From assembly GCA_031425035.1 (NCBI GenBank), contig JANPIN010000103.1:62001-126000 (forward strand): a DNA stretch of 64,000 bases, read 5' to 3'. Positions 50,659 through 57,319 of this stretch are shown here, piece after piece (the stretch's first letter is position 1; every line of letters begins with the position of its first letter). The notes beneath the pieces are model-generated. The model was given only the letters and a program-made list of their open reading frames with translations, was not told the origin of the DNA and did no database searches. Position numbers and translations under genes: made by a program. The stretch is from M3007 sp031425035. GTDB taxonomy: Bacteria > Bacteroidota > Bacteroidia > Chitinophagales > Saprospiraceae.

Positions 50659-51138
50659 ATGAAAAAGGTCTTTTCTTTTGCCTTAGACTTTCTGATCGTG
50701 TGCGCGTTTTTCGCGTTCACCGTGATCATGTGCGGCCTGATCGCCGGCTGTTCGCCAACCCTGACGCTGCCAACCCAGCCGGTGGCCAGCGCCGACACCA
50801 CCGTACAGGTAACCCCCCGCACGGTGACCGATACCATTCTGCTGGCTGCTGAACAGGTCACCGTGTACGATTCCTTCCCCTGCCCGCCCGGCCTTGTCCG
50901 TGATAGCCTGGTAACGGTCACCTTTACCCGTATCCTGCCAGGCCGCCAGGTAGTCGTCACCAGGACGGTGCACGATACCCTGCGCCAGGTGACCAAGCCG
51001 ACGCCCGGCATCACCGCGCTACCGGCCCTGCCAACCGGCAACAACTGGCCGGAACGGCTGACCTGGCTACTCGTCGTAGCGGCGCTGCTGGCTGCCCAGT
51101 GGGCCACGTGGAAAAAGAAACAACCGGTACCAGCATGA
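50659..51138 (+). CDS. Lipoprotein with C-terminal membrane helix, probable unimolecular spanin
   Basis: This 159-residue protein has a lipoprotein signal ending in the lipobox IAGC (cysteine 31) and a central strand-rich region (about 35-125) with regular TVT-type strands. One C-terminal transmembrane helix (about 133-150, RLTWLLVVAALLAAQW) is followed by KKK. An outer-membrane lipid anchor at one end and an inner-membrane helix at the other is the defining plan of one-component spanins such as phage T1 gp11, which fuse the two membranes during lysis. It directly follows the wall-active gene. Confidence 0.68.
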   Translation: MKKVFSFALDFLIVCAFFAFTVIMCGLIAGCSPTLTLPTQPVASADTTVQVTPRTVTDTILLAAEQVTVYDSFPCPPGLVRDSLVTVTFTRILPGRQVVVTRTVHDTLRQVTKPTPGITALPALPTGNNWPERLTWLLVVAALLAAQWATWKKKQPVPA

Positions 51139-51398
51139 GCGATGACCGTGTGACCGGACCCGGAATGGCCTTCCTGGATGAACTCATGCAGGAACCGCCA
51201 CCCAAACCTTTCATTTTTAGAAATTACTACAAAATGATTCCACCATTATCAGAGCCGGAAGCAAAACTACTTGAACAATCCAAATACAGTAGACGCACCC
51301 AGCCACGCAAACGAACGACTGCCGCAACCCATGAATTGGTTGCCAAAAACCGGAAGAAAGCCAAAGCGGCCCGCAAGGCCAGGAAGAAAAGCCGGTAA
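51135..51398 (+). CDS. Small phage protein with lysine/arginine-rich tail
   Basis: This 87-residue protein starts at an ATGA overlap with the spanin stop. The N-terminal half is acidic and proline-rich (LDELMQEPPPKPFIFRNYYK), and the C-terminal 30 residues are almost all Lys, Arg, Ala and Thr (RKRTTAATHELVAKNRKKAK). The tail could bind nucleic acid. No family is recognised. Confidence 0.58.
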   Translation: MSDDRVTGPGMAFLDELMQEPPPKPFIFRNYYKMIPPLSEPEAKLLEQSKYSRRTQPRKRTTAATHELVAKNRKKAKAARKARKKSR

Positions 51399-51436
51399 CC
51401 ATAACCACCTTATTCATCATTTAAAGCCTTTTAAAA

Positions 51437-51826
51437 ATGGAGACATTGAAAGTTTACCTGGGTACGGATCAGCAGATCGCCGTCATTCCAAGTGTGTTTG
51501 CGAAATACCGTTTTTACGGCAGCCATGATAATCATGCTGTGCTGACCTTTTCTGAAGGAACTACTGTAAAGTTTGGACCGGACACAAAAGGTGTTTGGAA
51601 ATTCAGAATAGCATGCCGAGGGACAGCCGACATAGATATTATACCATCCGGGCATGTCGATAGCTTAGTTGATCACTTCAGCCAGATACTTGAACTGACT
51701 GGAGAAGTGCAACTGGTGAATTTCGGCCATGAGAATGATCTGGACGAGGAATCGGACGGCGAAACTCCAACACCTACCGTTGTCGCCGGCTCAAATGCGT
51801 CTCAAAGGAAAAGAGGCTGGAAGTAA
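51437..51826 (+). CDS. Phage protein of unknown function
   Basis: This 129-residue protein begins METLKVYLGTDQQIAVIPSV and is strand-rich to about residue 100, then has an acidic linker (ENDLDEESDGETPTP) and a basic end RKRGWK. Its ATG directly follows CCTTTTAAAA, a motif also before the genes at 47,234 and 55,041. The stop lies 8 bases before a tRNA-like element. Confidence 0.6.
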   Translation: METLKVYLGTDQQIAVIPSVFAKYRFYGSHDNHAVLTFSEGTTVKFGPDTKGVWKFRIACRGTADIDIIPSGHVDSLVDHFSQILELTGEVQLVNFGHENDLDEESDGETPTPTVVAGSNASQRKRGWK

Positions 51827-51834
51827 ATCGGTCA

Positions 51835-51880
51835 GCACAGCCACGGTCGGCGTGGATGCGGGTTCGATTCCCGCCTGTGC
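51835..51880 (+). ncRNA. Minimal tRNA-like element (acceptor, short hairpin, T-arm)
   Basis: This 46-nt element has a perfect 6-bp acceptor-like stem GCACAG/CTGTGC, a central hairpin CCACG-GTCGG-CGTGG, a 2-base linker and a perfect T-arm GCGGG-TTCGATT-CCCGC. The plan is the same as at 45,303-45,347: no D-arm, a five-base central loop and the T-loop TTCGATT. It lies between the stop of one gene and the start of the next, 24 bases further on. Confidence 0.58.
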
Positions 51881-51904
51881 AGCAAAACACTAAATTTTAC
51901 AGAA

Positions 51905-52303
51905 ATGGAACCAAGATTTGAGTTTGTCCAGCACCGCCGTCCCCAAGGCAGCGCGATTATCGAAAAGGTGTTTCATGCCGCAAAGTTGGCCATTAGCGAA
52001 GCCGAGGTATTACTATTCGGAACATACTGCGGAGACATGAATACCATTTATCGGCAGGTCATGGATGAATACAAGCGCTTAACCGAAGTCGGTGGCAGTC
52101 GCTTCTTTATTTCCCTAAAGATTACCCTGGAAGTCGGCGAATTCGCGGGTAAAAAACTGCACTTCATTCAGATTGTAAAGGACAATACCGCCATCAAAAC
52201 GACCTACGCGATTACGTATAAAAGCATTAAGCCGGTCATGCGCGATGCGGACGATACTGAACTGTTAGCCTGTATAAATCCGGTAGTTGCCGCTGACCAT
52301 TAA
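51905..52303 (+). CDS. Phage protein of unknown function
   Basis: This 132-residue alpha/beta protein contains HRRPQGSAIIEKVFHAAKLA, the helix NTIYRQVMDEYKRLTEVGGS and a strand pair ending TYAITYKSIKPVM. No catalytic motif is seen. It belongs to the same rightward small-gene run. Confidence 0.6.
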   Translation: MEPRFEFVQHRRPQGSAIIEKVFHAAKLAISEAEVLLFGTYCGDMNTIYRQVMDEYKRLTEVGGSRFFISLKITLEVGEFAGKKLHFIQIVKDNTAIKTTYAITYKSIKPVMRDADDTELLACINPVVAADH

Positions 52304-52330
52304 AATAAATCAAAATCAAACAACTCGAAG

Positions 52331-52576
52331 ATGGCACGTACAACTTCTGATAAGGCCCCAGTAAAAAAGATCGTTCGCCGGTTCGCCGTCAAAGGGCAAG
52401 GCTAGACTGCTAATTCCATTATACATAATATCCTCAGCTCCGATGAACACGAGAAAACGTGCGCAGCTATTAACAAAGAGGATTGGAGCCAGTGCATTGC
52501 AGTCATTTCAATGACTGCTAAAAAGTACGGTTACGACATCAAAACTGCATCCTTCACCATTACTAAAAAACTCTGA
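52331..52576 (+). pseudogene. Small phage gene interrupted by an in-frame TAG
   Basis: The ATG at 52,331 starts MARTTSDKAPVKKIVRRFAV-KGQG, which is cut by TAG at 52,403-52,405. The same frame then continues to 52,576 with protein-like sequence (TANSIIHNILSSDEHEKTCA then KKYGYDIKTASFTITKKL). CAG in place of TAG would give an 81-residue basic protein. Spacing to neighbours (27 bases before, 2 after) fits the whole unit as one gene. Confidence 0.6.
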
Positions 52577-52578
52577 TC

Positions 52579-52797
52579 ATGCACAAAATGTCCATGCAGA
52601 AAATCATGAAAGCCGGTTTGATCTTCTACCGGGATCGCTGGGACGAAACCACCAAGTCCGGCAGCATCTGGTACGCTACCACCTCCGGCAGCTGGAGATT
52701 ACACAGCGAACGATGCCAGTATAGAACCAAATCCGCACTGAAAAAGGCGATGGATGATCTGCGCGAAAACGATCCTACAGCAATAACAGAACACTAG
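52579..52797 (+). CDS. Small phage protein of unknown function
   Basis: This 72-residue basic protein has the aromatic-rich core AGLIFYRDRWDETTKSGSIW and a helical end KSALKKAMDDLRENDP. It starts 2 bases after the interrupted gene. Function unknown. Confidence 0.58.
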   Translation: MHKMSMQKIMKAGLIFYRDRWDETTKSGSIWYATTSGSWRLHSERCQYRTKSALKKAMDDLRENDPTAITEH

Positions 52798-52800
52798 ATC

Positions 52801-53031
52801 ATGGAAATAATCTTATTGGAAACAATGGGCCCAGGTCCGGAAGTTCGGGTGGTGTTAAGGGGCAAAAAAAAGAAACTTGTGGACATGCTGACCGCTGCCA
52901 TCGTTGCCCATCCTGGATTCGCCGACCTCATTTTAAAGGCCATCGATGCCGCCGCCGACCATGTAGAAAACGGCGGCAGTGCAACGATTACCAACTTAAA
53001 CGATAACCCTGTTCACCCTTCTGAAAACTAA
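52801..53031 (+). CDS. Small phage protein, paralogue of the gene at 49,585
   Basis: This 76-residue protein is a strand-turn-helix with the core KKLVDMLTAAIVAHPGFADL, clearly related to the product at 49,585. It lies 3 bases before the RecA-like ATPase gene. Function unknown. Confidence 0.6.
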   Translation: MEIILLETMGPGPEVRVVLRGKKKKLVDMLTAAIVAHPGFADLILKAIDAAADHVENGGSATITNLNDNPVHPSEN

Positions 53032-53034
53032 GCC

Positions 53035-53661
53035 ATGCGCGCAATCGGTATTACGGAATTTCTCGAACGTCAGTTCATTACTTATCCCTTTGACGGTGAA
53101 TGGGCTGCCACTTTCGGCGAGCCGGAACGCAATTTCCGGACCCTGATCTTTGGTAAACCTGGTCAGGGCAAAACGGAGTTTTGTATCATGCTGGCCAAGT
53201 ACATGGCTGGATTTACTAAGGTGTACTATAATTCATTCGAGCAAGGCATTACCAAAAGCCTCCAGGATGCACTGAAGCGGAACAACCTTCAGGAGGTGGC
53301 CGGCAAGATCATCTTTGGCGACAAAGAGAGCTTTGATGAAATGATGCAGCGCCTGGGCAACAAGAACAGCCCATCGATGTGCATCATCGACAGCCGCGAC
53401 TACATGAACCTGACCACCCAGCAGTACAAACAACTGGTGGAGCGATTCCCGCGAAAGTCATTTGTGATCGTGTGCTGGGAAAGCGGCGGCAAGCCACGCG
53501 GCGAGTATGCCAAACAGATCGAGTTCATGTGCGATGTGAAAATCCGCGTCTCCGGATTCAAGGCCTACCCGCGCAGTCGCTTCGGGGGCAACCAGGATTT
53601 TATTATCTGGAACCGCAAACCGCAGGCCGGTACGCAGTTGAGTTTGGCGCAGCAGTTTTGA
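53035..53661 (+). CDS. RecA-like P-loop ATPase of phage
   Basis: This 208-residue protein has a single RecA/RadA-type ATPase core. Walker A is IFGKPGQGKTEF, the region after it is FTKVYYNSFEQGI, Walker B is SMCIIDSRDYMN, and the following strand is SFVIVCWESGGKPRGEYAKQ. It has no separate DNA-binding domain. It may act in replication, recombination or packaging. It is the last gene of the rightward early and middle run and converges on the cargo gene. Confidence 0.75.
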   Translation: MRAIGITEFLERQFITYPFDGEWAATFGEPERNFRTLIFGKPGQGKTEFCIMLAKYMAGFTKVYYNSFEQGITKSLQDALKRNNLQEVAGKIIFGDKESFDEMMQRLGNKNSPSMCIIDSRDYMNLTTQQYKQLVERFPRKSFVIVCWESGGKPRGEYAKQIEFMCDVKIRVSGFKAYPRSRFGGNQDFIIWNRKPQAGTQLSLAQQF

Positions 53662-53673
53662 GGATTATCATTA

Positions 53674-54711
53674 TTAACTCTCAAAACGCTTTCTAAGAAT
53701 CGAAGAAAGGCCCGTGGCAAACACTTCCACTTGTTCGGGATCAAATCTTAGTAGGAACGTTTTAGTGGCTTCAAAGCCGATTCCATCTTGAAAAACGTCA
53801 AAAGTTATTAATTTGTCATGAGGCAAGACAAAGCCTTTGGTGGATGAGAAAACTATTCTTTGATTGGTTAAAAACAAGTTCCCGCTGTGCTCAACAGTGA
53901 ATGTTTGTTTAATTGGAAACGACCGACTTGATCCAACCCTGTAGTGAACCCCTTTTGCTATTCTAATGGAAACTCCCGAACTAATTCCACGGTGATGTGT
54001 GGTTATTGTTTTCTGCTCAAGAAGTTTTGCAGGGAAATGCAGGTAGCACTCTTCGCTTTTTTTAAGATTTAATGGACTCTGTATCGGTGTAAAAACGCCT
54101 TGCTCCATTTGCCATAAGAGTTTAAATAAGGCTAATTGTTGTATTGACCTTGTGCTCATACCTGCTGCTTGCAAATTGTCTGGCAACTGTAGGTTTTTAA
54201 GTACTTGACCCAATTCTTTTTCTTCATCAGGGGACAGCCTTTTGTCAGCCACAGCGGTGTTCATGGCCGTATACAACAAGTTGAGAGCCACAGATTTTCT
54301 AATTGACTCTGTTTCATCATAGGCTAACCCTAAGTAACTAGCAAAGTCAAATATTTCATCCTTCTCATCATCCGTTAAAACTTTGTCTTTATAACAATCT
54401 TCTACAAGCCGTTTTACGGCTGTTTTGCCAAACTTCTTTTTGATGATGCGAACGTCCGGCCCTTTTAATGAAAAGTACGCAACAATCTTTTCAAGGCTGA
54501 CTTTCTCACTCTTGGTGAGATAAAGGTCCGCGATAGACTTTTTCAACTTTGCCTCATAGATAGTTTTGCCCAACGATGTTAGTTGGTTGGAATTTAAGGA
54601 TTTAGGGAAAGACTTAATGATTTCCTCCCAATTGTCTAAGTCGGAGATTATTGATCTTGAAAGTTCCGAGAATCCGAAAAAGTAGAAACGAATTTTGTCA
54701 ATTGCAGTCAT
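53674..54711 (-). CDS. Cargo (moron) protein with TerB-like and PH-like regions
   Basis: This 345-residue protein lies on the opposite strand to its neighbours and is visibly more AT-rich than the rest of the prophage, which suggests recent acquisition. Residues 60-210 are helical with acidic TerB-like motifs (DKVLTDDEKDEIFDFASYLG, ADKRLSPDEEKELGQVLKNL). Residues 225-345 look like a short bacterial PH/GRAM-like sheet (GNLFLTNQRIVFSSTKGFVL). No signal or membrane helix is present. Such genes in transposable phages often protect or alter the host; the function here is unknown. Confidence 0.68.
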   Translation of the reverse strand: MTAIDKIRFYFFGFSELSRSIISDLDNWEEIIKSFPKSLNSNQLTSLGKTIYEAKLKKSIADLYLTKSEKVSLEKIVAYFSLKGPDVRIIKKKFGKTAVKRLVEDCYKDKVLTDDEKDEIFDFASYLGLAYDETESIRKSVALNLLYTAMNTAVADKRLSPDEEKELGQVLKNLQLPDNLQAAGMSTRSIQQLALFKLLWQMEQGVFTPIQSPLNLKKSEECYLHFPAKLLEQKTITTHHRGISSGVSIRIAKGVHYRVGSSRSFPIKQTFTVEHSGNLFLTNQRIVFSSTKGFVLPHDKLITFDVFQDGIGFEATKTFLLRFDPEQVEVFATGLSSILRKRFES

Positions 54712-54851
54712 TATTAGAAAGGTTTAGATTTGAAAATGGGATATTATCAATCCCCGCTTTCAAAAACTGGCCCATTTATTTGTCATCTGTCCGACATTAC
54801 GCGATTCCAAAAGTACATTTGCGGCATTCGTAGGTTTTTACCCGCATCTTT

Positions 54852-54893
54852 GCCCCGCGAACATACCGAAGATGTCCTTTGCGGGGCCTTTTC
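54852..54893 (+). terminator. Hairpin terminator (GCCCCGC stem)
   Basis: GCCCCGC (54,852-54,858) pairs with GCGGGGC (54,881-54,887), with ACAT/ATGT pairing further in, followed by CTTTTC. It would stop a rightward transcript starting in the divergent gap. Confidence 0.6.
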
Positions 54894-54925
54894 AAACAAC
54901 CACTTTCTTAATCAGGGTTAGAATA

Positions 54926-55016
54926 CCCTGTCAGACGAAGGATGCCGTGAGGCTCCTTGACCTCCATACTGCTCCGCAGTTCGGTGTGTTCGCAACGTCC
55001 TGACAGGGCTTTTTTA
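54926..55016 (+). ncRNA. Folded leader RNA ending in a T-tract before the KilA-N gene
   Basis: A closing stem CCCTGTCAG/CTGACAGGG, extended by ACG/CGT with one bulged C, encloses two hairpins. One is AAGGA-T-GCC with a GTGA (GNRA) tetraloop; the other is ACTGC-TCC-GCAGT. Seven T residues follow, ending 24 bases before the KilA-N ATG. The three-way plan plus T-tract reads as an attenuator, riboregulator or small RNA rather than a simple terminator. Confidence 0.6.
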
Positions 55017-55040
55017 TGCCCGTAACCTTTTAAATTGCGA

Positions 55041-55688
55041 ATGCAAAAGGTTCAAATTATTCCGTATGAAGGCAAGCCTATTGCCTTCGATCTCACTGGT
55101 GAGCACCGCATGATAAATGCCACCAACATGGGTAAGGCTTTCAAAAAAGAGCCAAAAGACTTTCTACGTACAGATCAGACACAAGCCTTTATTGAAGAAC
55201 TTGCGCGTTCGGCAGATTGTCCTATCGACAATATTTACTATGTGAAAAAAGGCGGCAGAGGGCAAGGGACGTGGATGCACGAACTATTGGCTTTGAAGTT
55301 TGCGGGTTGGTTAAACCCGGCCTTCGAGATCTGGATGATGCAGCGTGTTCAGGAATTGCTCACTACCGGACATTCTTCGGTAGGCTTGTTGCCCCAACAA
55401 CAAGAGGCGCAGCAACTGGTAGCAGAAGCCGCCAGGGTAGCAGGTAGCCAGGCCAAACTGGCCAAGCGCTGCGATGTGACCGATGGCACCATTTCATTCA
55501 TTATCAATGGCGACTTTAAACACAAGATTGGCCCGGACATGCTTAGCCGGTTGATCCGTATTTGTGAGCGGGTGGTCAAATACGGCATGGGCTATGATCC
55601 GGAGATCATGGATATGCTGATGACCGTAAACGACTCCGTGTTACGCCGTAAATTGTTCACCCGGTTAAAAGAAGTAGGTTCAATATGA
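55041..55688 (+). CDS. KilA-N domain protein with C-terminal helix-turn-helix
   Basis: This 215-residue protein has an N-terminal KilA-N DNA-binding domain (residues 15-110): MINATNMGKAFKKEPKDFLR, GGRGQGTWMHELLALKFAGW and LNPAFEIWMMQRVQELL. A C-terminal HTH follows (KLAKRCDVTDGTISFIINGD). KilA-N proteins are phage regulators or anti-repressors. I chose the ATG at 55,041; a TTG two codons earlier is possible. It has a structured leader and overlaps the next gene by four bases. Confidence 0.85.
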   Translation: MQKVQIIPYEGKPIAFDLTGEHRMINATNMGKAFKKEPKDFLRTDQTQAFIEELARSADCPIDNIYYVKKGGRGQGTWMHELLALKFAGWLNPAFEIWMMQRVQELLTTGHSSVGLLPQQQEAQQLVAEAARVAGSQAKLAKRCDVTDGTISFIINGDFKHKIGPDMLSRLIRICERVVKYGMGYDPEIMDMLMTVNDSVLRRKLFTRLKEVGSI

Positions 55689-55915
55689 TACGCCAACTGA
55701 AATCCCGCATTGTAGTCACCACCGACGCCCGGGACGGCGACGATTGGTGCCTGCGCCTGCGCACGCGGCTGCTCGTATTGAGCGCCGCTGCTGGCAACCC
55801 GGATAATGGCCCGGCAGTACAACAGGCCGTAGCCGCCGAAATAGACCACGTGATAGAAATGCTGCCCGATGAGCAGCAAATGACCGCCGCACTGAAGGCA
55901 ACGCCCAGAGGATAA
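55685..55915 (+). CDS. Small phage protein of unknown function
   Basis: This 76-residue alanine-rich helical protein is coupled to the KilA-N gene by an ATGA overlap. It begins MIRQLKSRIVVTTDARDGDD and ends with a helix around IDHVIEMLPDEQQMTAALKA. Function unknown. Confidence 0.55.
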   Translation: MIRQLKSRIVVTTDARDGDDWCLRLRTRLLVLSAAAGNPDNGPAVQQAVAAEIDHVIEMLPDEQQMTAALKATPRG

Positions 55916-55917
55916 AC

Positions 55918-55953
55918 AAAAAAGCCCGTGCAGATCTGCACGGGCTTTTTTTA
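55918..55953. terminator. Bidirectional terminator between convergent early and packaging operons
   Basis: A perfect 22-base palindrome centred at 55,934-55,935 (arm GCCCGTGCAGA) is flanked by six A on the left and seven T on the right. It therefore terminates transcripts arriving from both sides, and marks the end of the leftward packaging operon. Confidence 0.9.
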
Positions 55954-56445
55954 TGGCACCAGGTCCGGATGTACACAGAAGTCCGGCCCCGGTCCTTCCC
56001 AGGGCACGTACTGCGGATCAGGTGCCACCGGGAAGTTGGAGCACGTGAAGCGTAGCCGGTAAACGCGCAGGTCCAGCCGTTTGTCCCGGGTGAATGACGA
56101 GTAGGTCATCCCGGCGAAGTAGCTGCCGCTCAGTCCCTCCAGGGAAGTGCGTACCAGGTCGAGCGTGTCCAGGTGACTGAGCGCCTCGTCCTTATACTGC
56201 GTCGGCGTTTTCGAGCTGGTACGTTCGCGCAGCTGGAAGGCCACGGCTATTTCCACGGTCAATTCTTCCGCGCTGAAGTTCTCGCCGGTCGGTACGGCCT
56301 GCGCGCTGTTGAAGTCGATCAGTACGCAGGGATATGACACCGGTGGCGTCGGTTGGTCCAGCTGGCCCATATCGAAATCAACCCAGCGGATGGCGGGCAC
56401 TTTCGCGGCCAGTGCGGCCTGGCAGGCTAAGTAAATGGCTTTCAT
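55951..56445 (-). CDS. Tail-terminator/gp37-like phage protein, candidate
   Basis: This 164-residue alpha/beta protein starts MKAIYLACQAALAAKVPAIR, with a sheet VSYPCVLIDFNSA, VEIAVAFQLRERTS and a C-terminal YRLRFTCSNFPVAPD. This helix-then-sheet plan, with a TSLEGLSG stretch in the middle, is typical of head-tail connector or tail-terminator proteins (Mu gp37/DUF1834 or lambda gpU-like). It is last in the leftward morphogenesis operon; its ATG overlaps the previous gene by four bases. The assignment is by architecture and position. Confidence 0.6.
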   Translation of the reverse strand: MKAIYLACQAALAAKVPAIRWVDFDMGQLDQPTPPVSYPCVLIDFNSAQAVPTGENFSAEELTVEIAVAFQLRERTSSKTPTQYKDEALSHLDTLDLVRTSLEGLSGSYFAGMTYSSFTRDKRLDLRVYRLRFTCSNFPVAPDPQYVPWEGPGPDFCVHPDLVP

Positions 56446-56864
56446 AGGAACCAATAAGTATAAGCGAGGTGAAAAATCAAGGTGAACACGACCATACAAA
56501 TCGTGCCCAGGGCCAGCAGGCGCCAGCGGAATGGACCGGCGATCTGGCCCGCCCACATGGCGCCGGCCAACAGGGCCAGGGTCCGCAGGTTGTCCAGGAG
56601 GTGCCAGCCATCGGTCAACGCCACCAGCCAGGTGGTGGCCAGCACGAACCGTTCGGTATGATCGCCGCCGTCCCAGTCGGCATATTTGTTCTTCCAGGAG
56701 AGCGCCGGGTTCCAGAATTGCGCGTGGCCCCCATCGAAGATGCTACCGGCGTAATGGTGCACCAGGGTATCCTGGCCGGCCTTGCTCAGTCCGGCAATGG
56801 CCAGCAGGATCACCACCGGCAGCAGCCGGGGCAATAAGACTTTTAAACAGGCTAAATAGGTCAT
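56442..56864 (-). CDS. Phage membrane protein of unknown function
   Basis: This 140-residue protein has an N-terminal helix (about 9-28), a soluble tryptophan/aspartate-rich loop (FWNPALSWKNKYADWDGGDH) and further hydrophobic helices (about 72-90, 92-106 and 115-138). Similar membrane proteins occur in Bacteroidota prophages without known function. It lies between the virion-morphogenesis and tail-terminator-like genes and is unexpected in a head/tail operon; a lysis or exclusion role is possible. Confidence 0.65.
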   Translation of the reverse strand: MTYLACLKVLLPRLLPVVILLAIAGLSKAGQDTLVHHYAGSIFDGGHAQFWNPALSWKNKYADWDGGDHTERFVLATTWLVALTDGWHLLDNLRTLALLAGAMWAGQIAGPFRWRLLALGTICMVVFTLIFHLAYTYWFL

Positions 56865-57317
56865 TTACTTACCTTTTAAATGTTGCGTAATGAGCTGAGC
56901 GGCTTTGGCCTCGAACCGTTTCCTTAGATAAGCACTGTCGCCCACAAACTGGCGCTGCGGCATTTGGAAACCTGCGCCGCGCCCGGCGCGGCCGCCCTCG
57001 TTGTGGACCTTTTCGTAATCCAGAGGGAAAATGAACTCCACTGCGCCTTGTTTTACCCGACCCATCAGGGCATGGCCTTTGAGCGTACCTTTTGTATGGG
57101 TTTCGCCAACCAAGAGTGCACGTTGCTGTCCAGTTTTATCCTTCTTTTTCCGGGCCGGCCATTTTTTTAGGCTGGTATCGGTGAACCCTTCATCGCGGAA
57201 GTTCTTGGCATGAAAGGCGGCGGCTTCCACAGCGATCACGTCCTGGACGATGTGCTGTTTGAGGCCGTTCATGTTGTTCTGCATGCGCCGGAAATAATCA
57301 CTTGCTTTCTCGCTCAT
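56865..57317 (-). CDS. Phage virion morphogenesis protein (Mu gpG-like)
   Basis: This 150-residue basic protein of the tail-completion family contains AAFHAKNFRDEGFTDTSLKK with WPARKKKD, then ALMGRVKQGAVEFIFPLDYE and KVHNEGGRAGRGAGFQMPQR-QFVGDS. The W-x-x-R and the closing PxRxFxG motif are hallmarks of the gpG/gpS group, which finishes the head-tail join. The ATG at 57,317 lies 2 bases after the MuF gene stop; a TTG at 57,323 would overlap it. Confidence 0.85.
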   Translation of the reverse strand: MSEKASDYFRRMQNNMNGLKQHIVQDVIAVEAAAFHAKNFRDEGFTDTSLKKWPARKKKDKTGQQRALLVGETHTKGTLKGHALMGRVKQGAVEFIFPLDYEKVHNEGGRAGRGAGFQMPQRQFVGDSAYLRKRFEAKAAQLITQHLKGK

Positions 57318-57319
57318 AG

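Larger units (their letters stand above)
54712..55040. other. 329-bp divergent region with two hairpin RNAs
   Basis: No protein gene. It holds a terminator-like hairpin and a folded leader RNA (listed separately), plus TACATTTG at 54,814-54,821 as a possible rightward -7 element without a matching -33. Confidence 0.5.
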
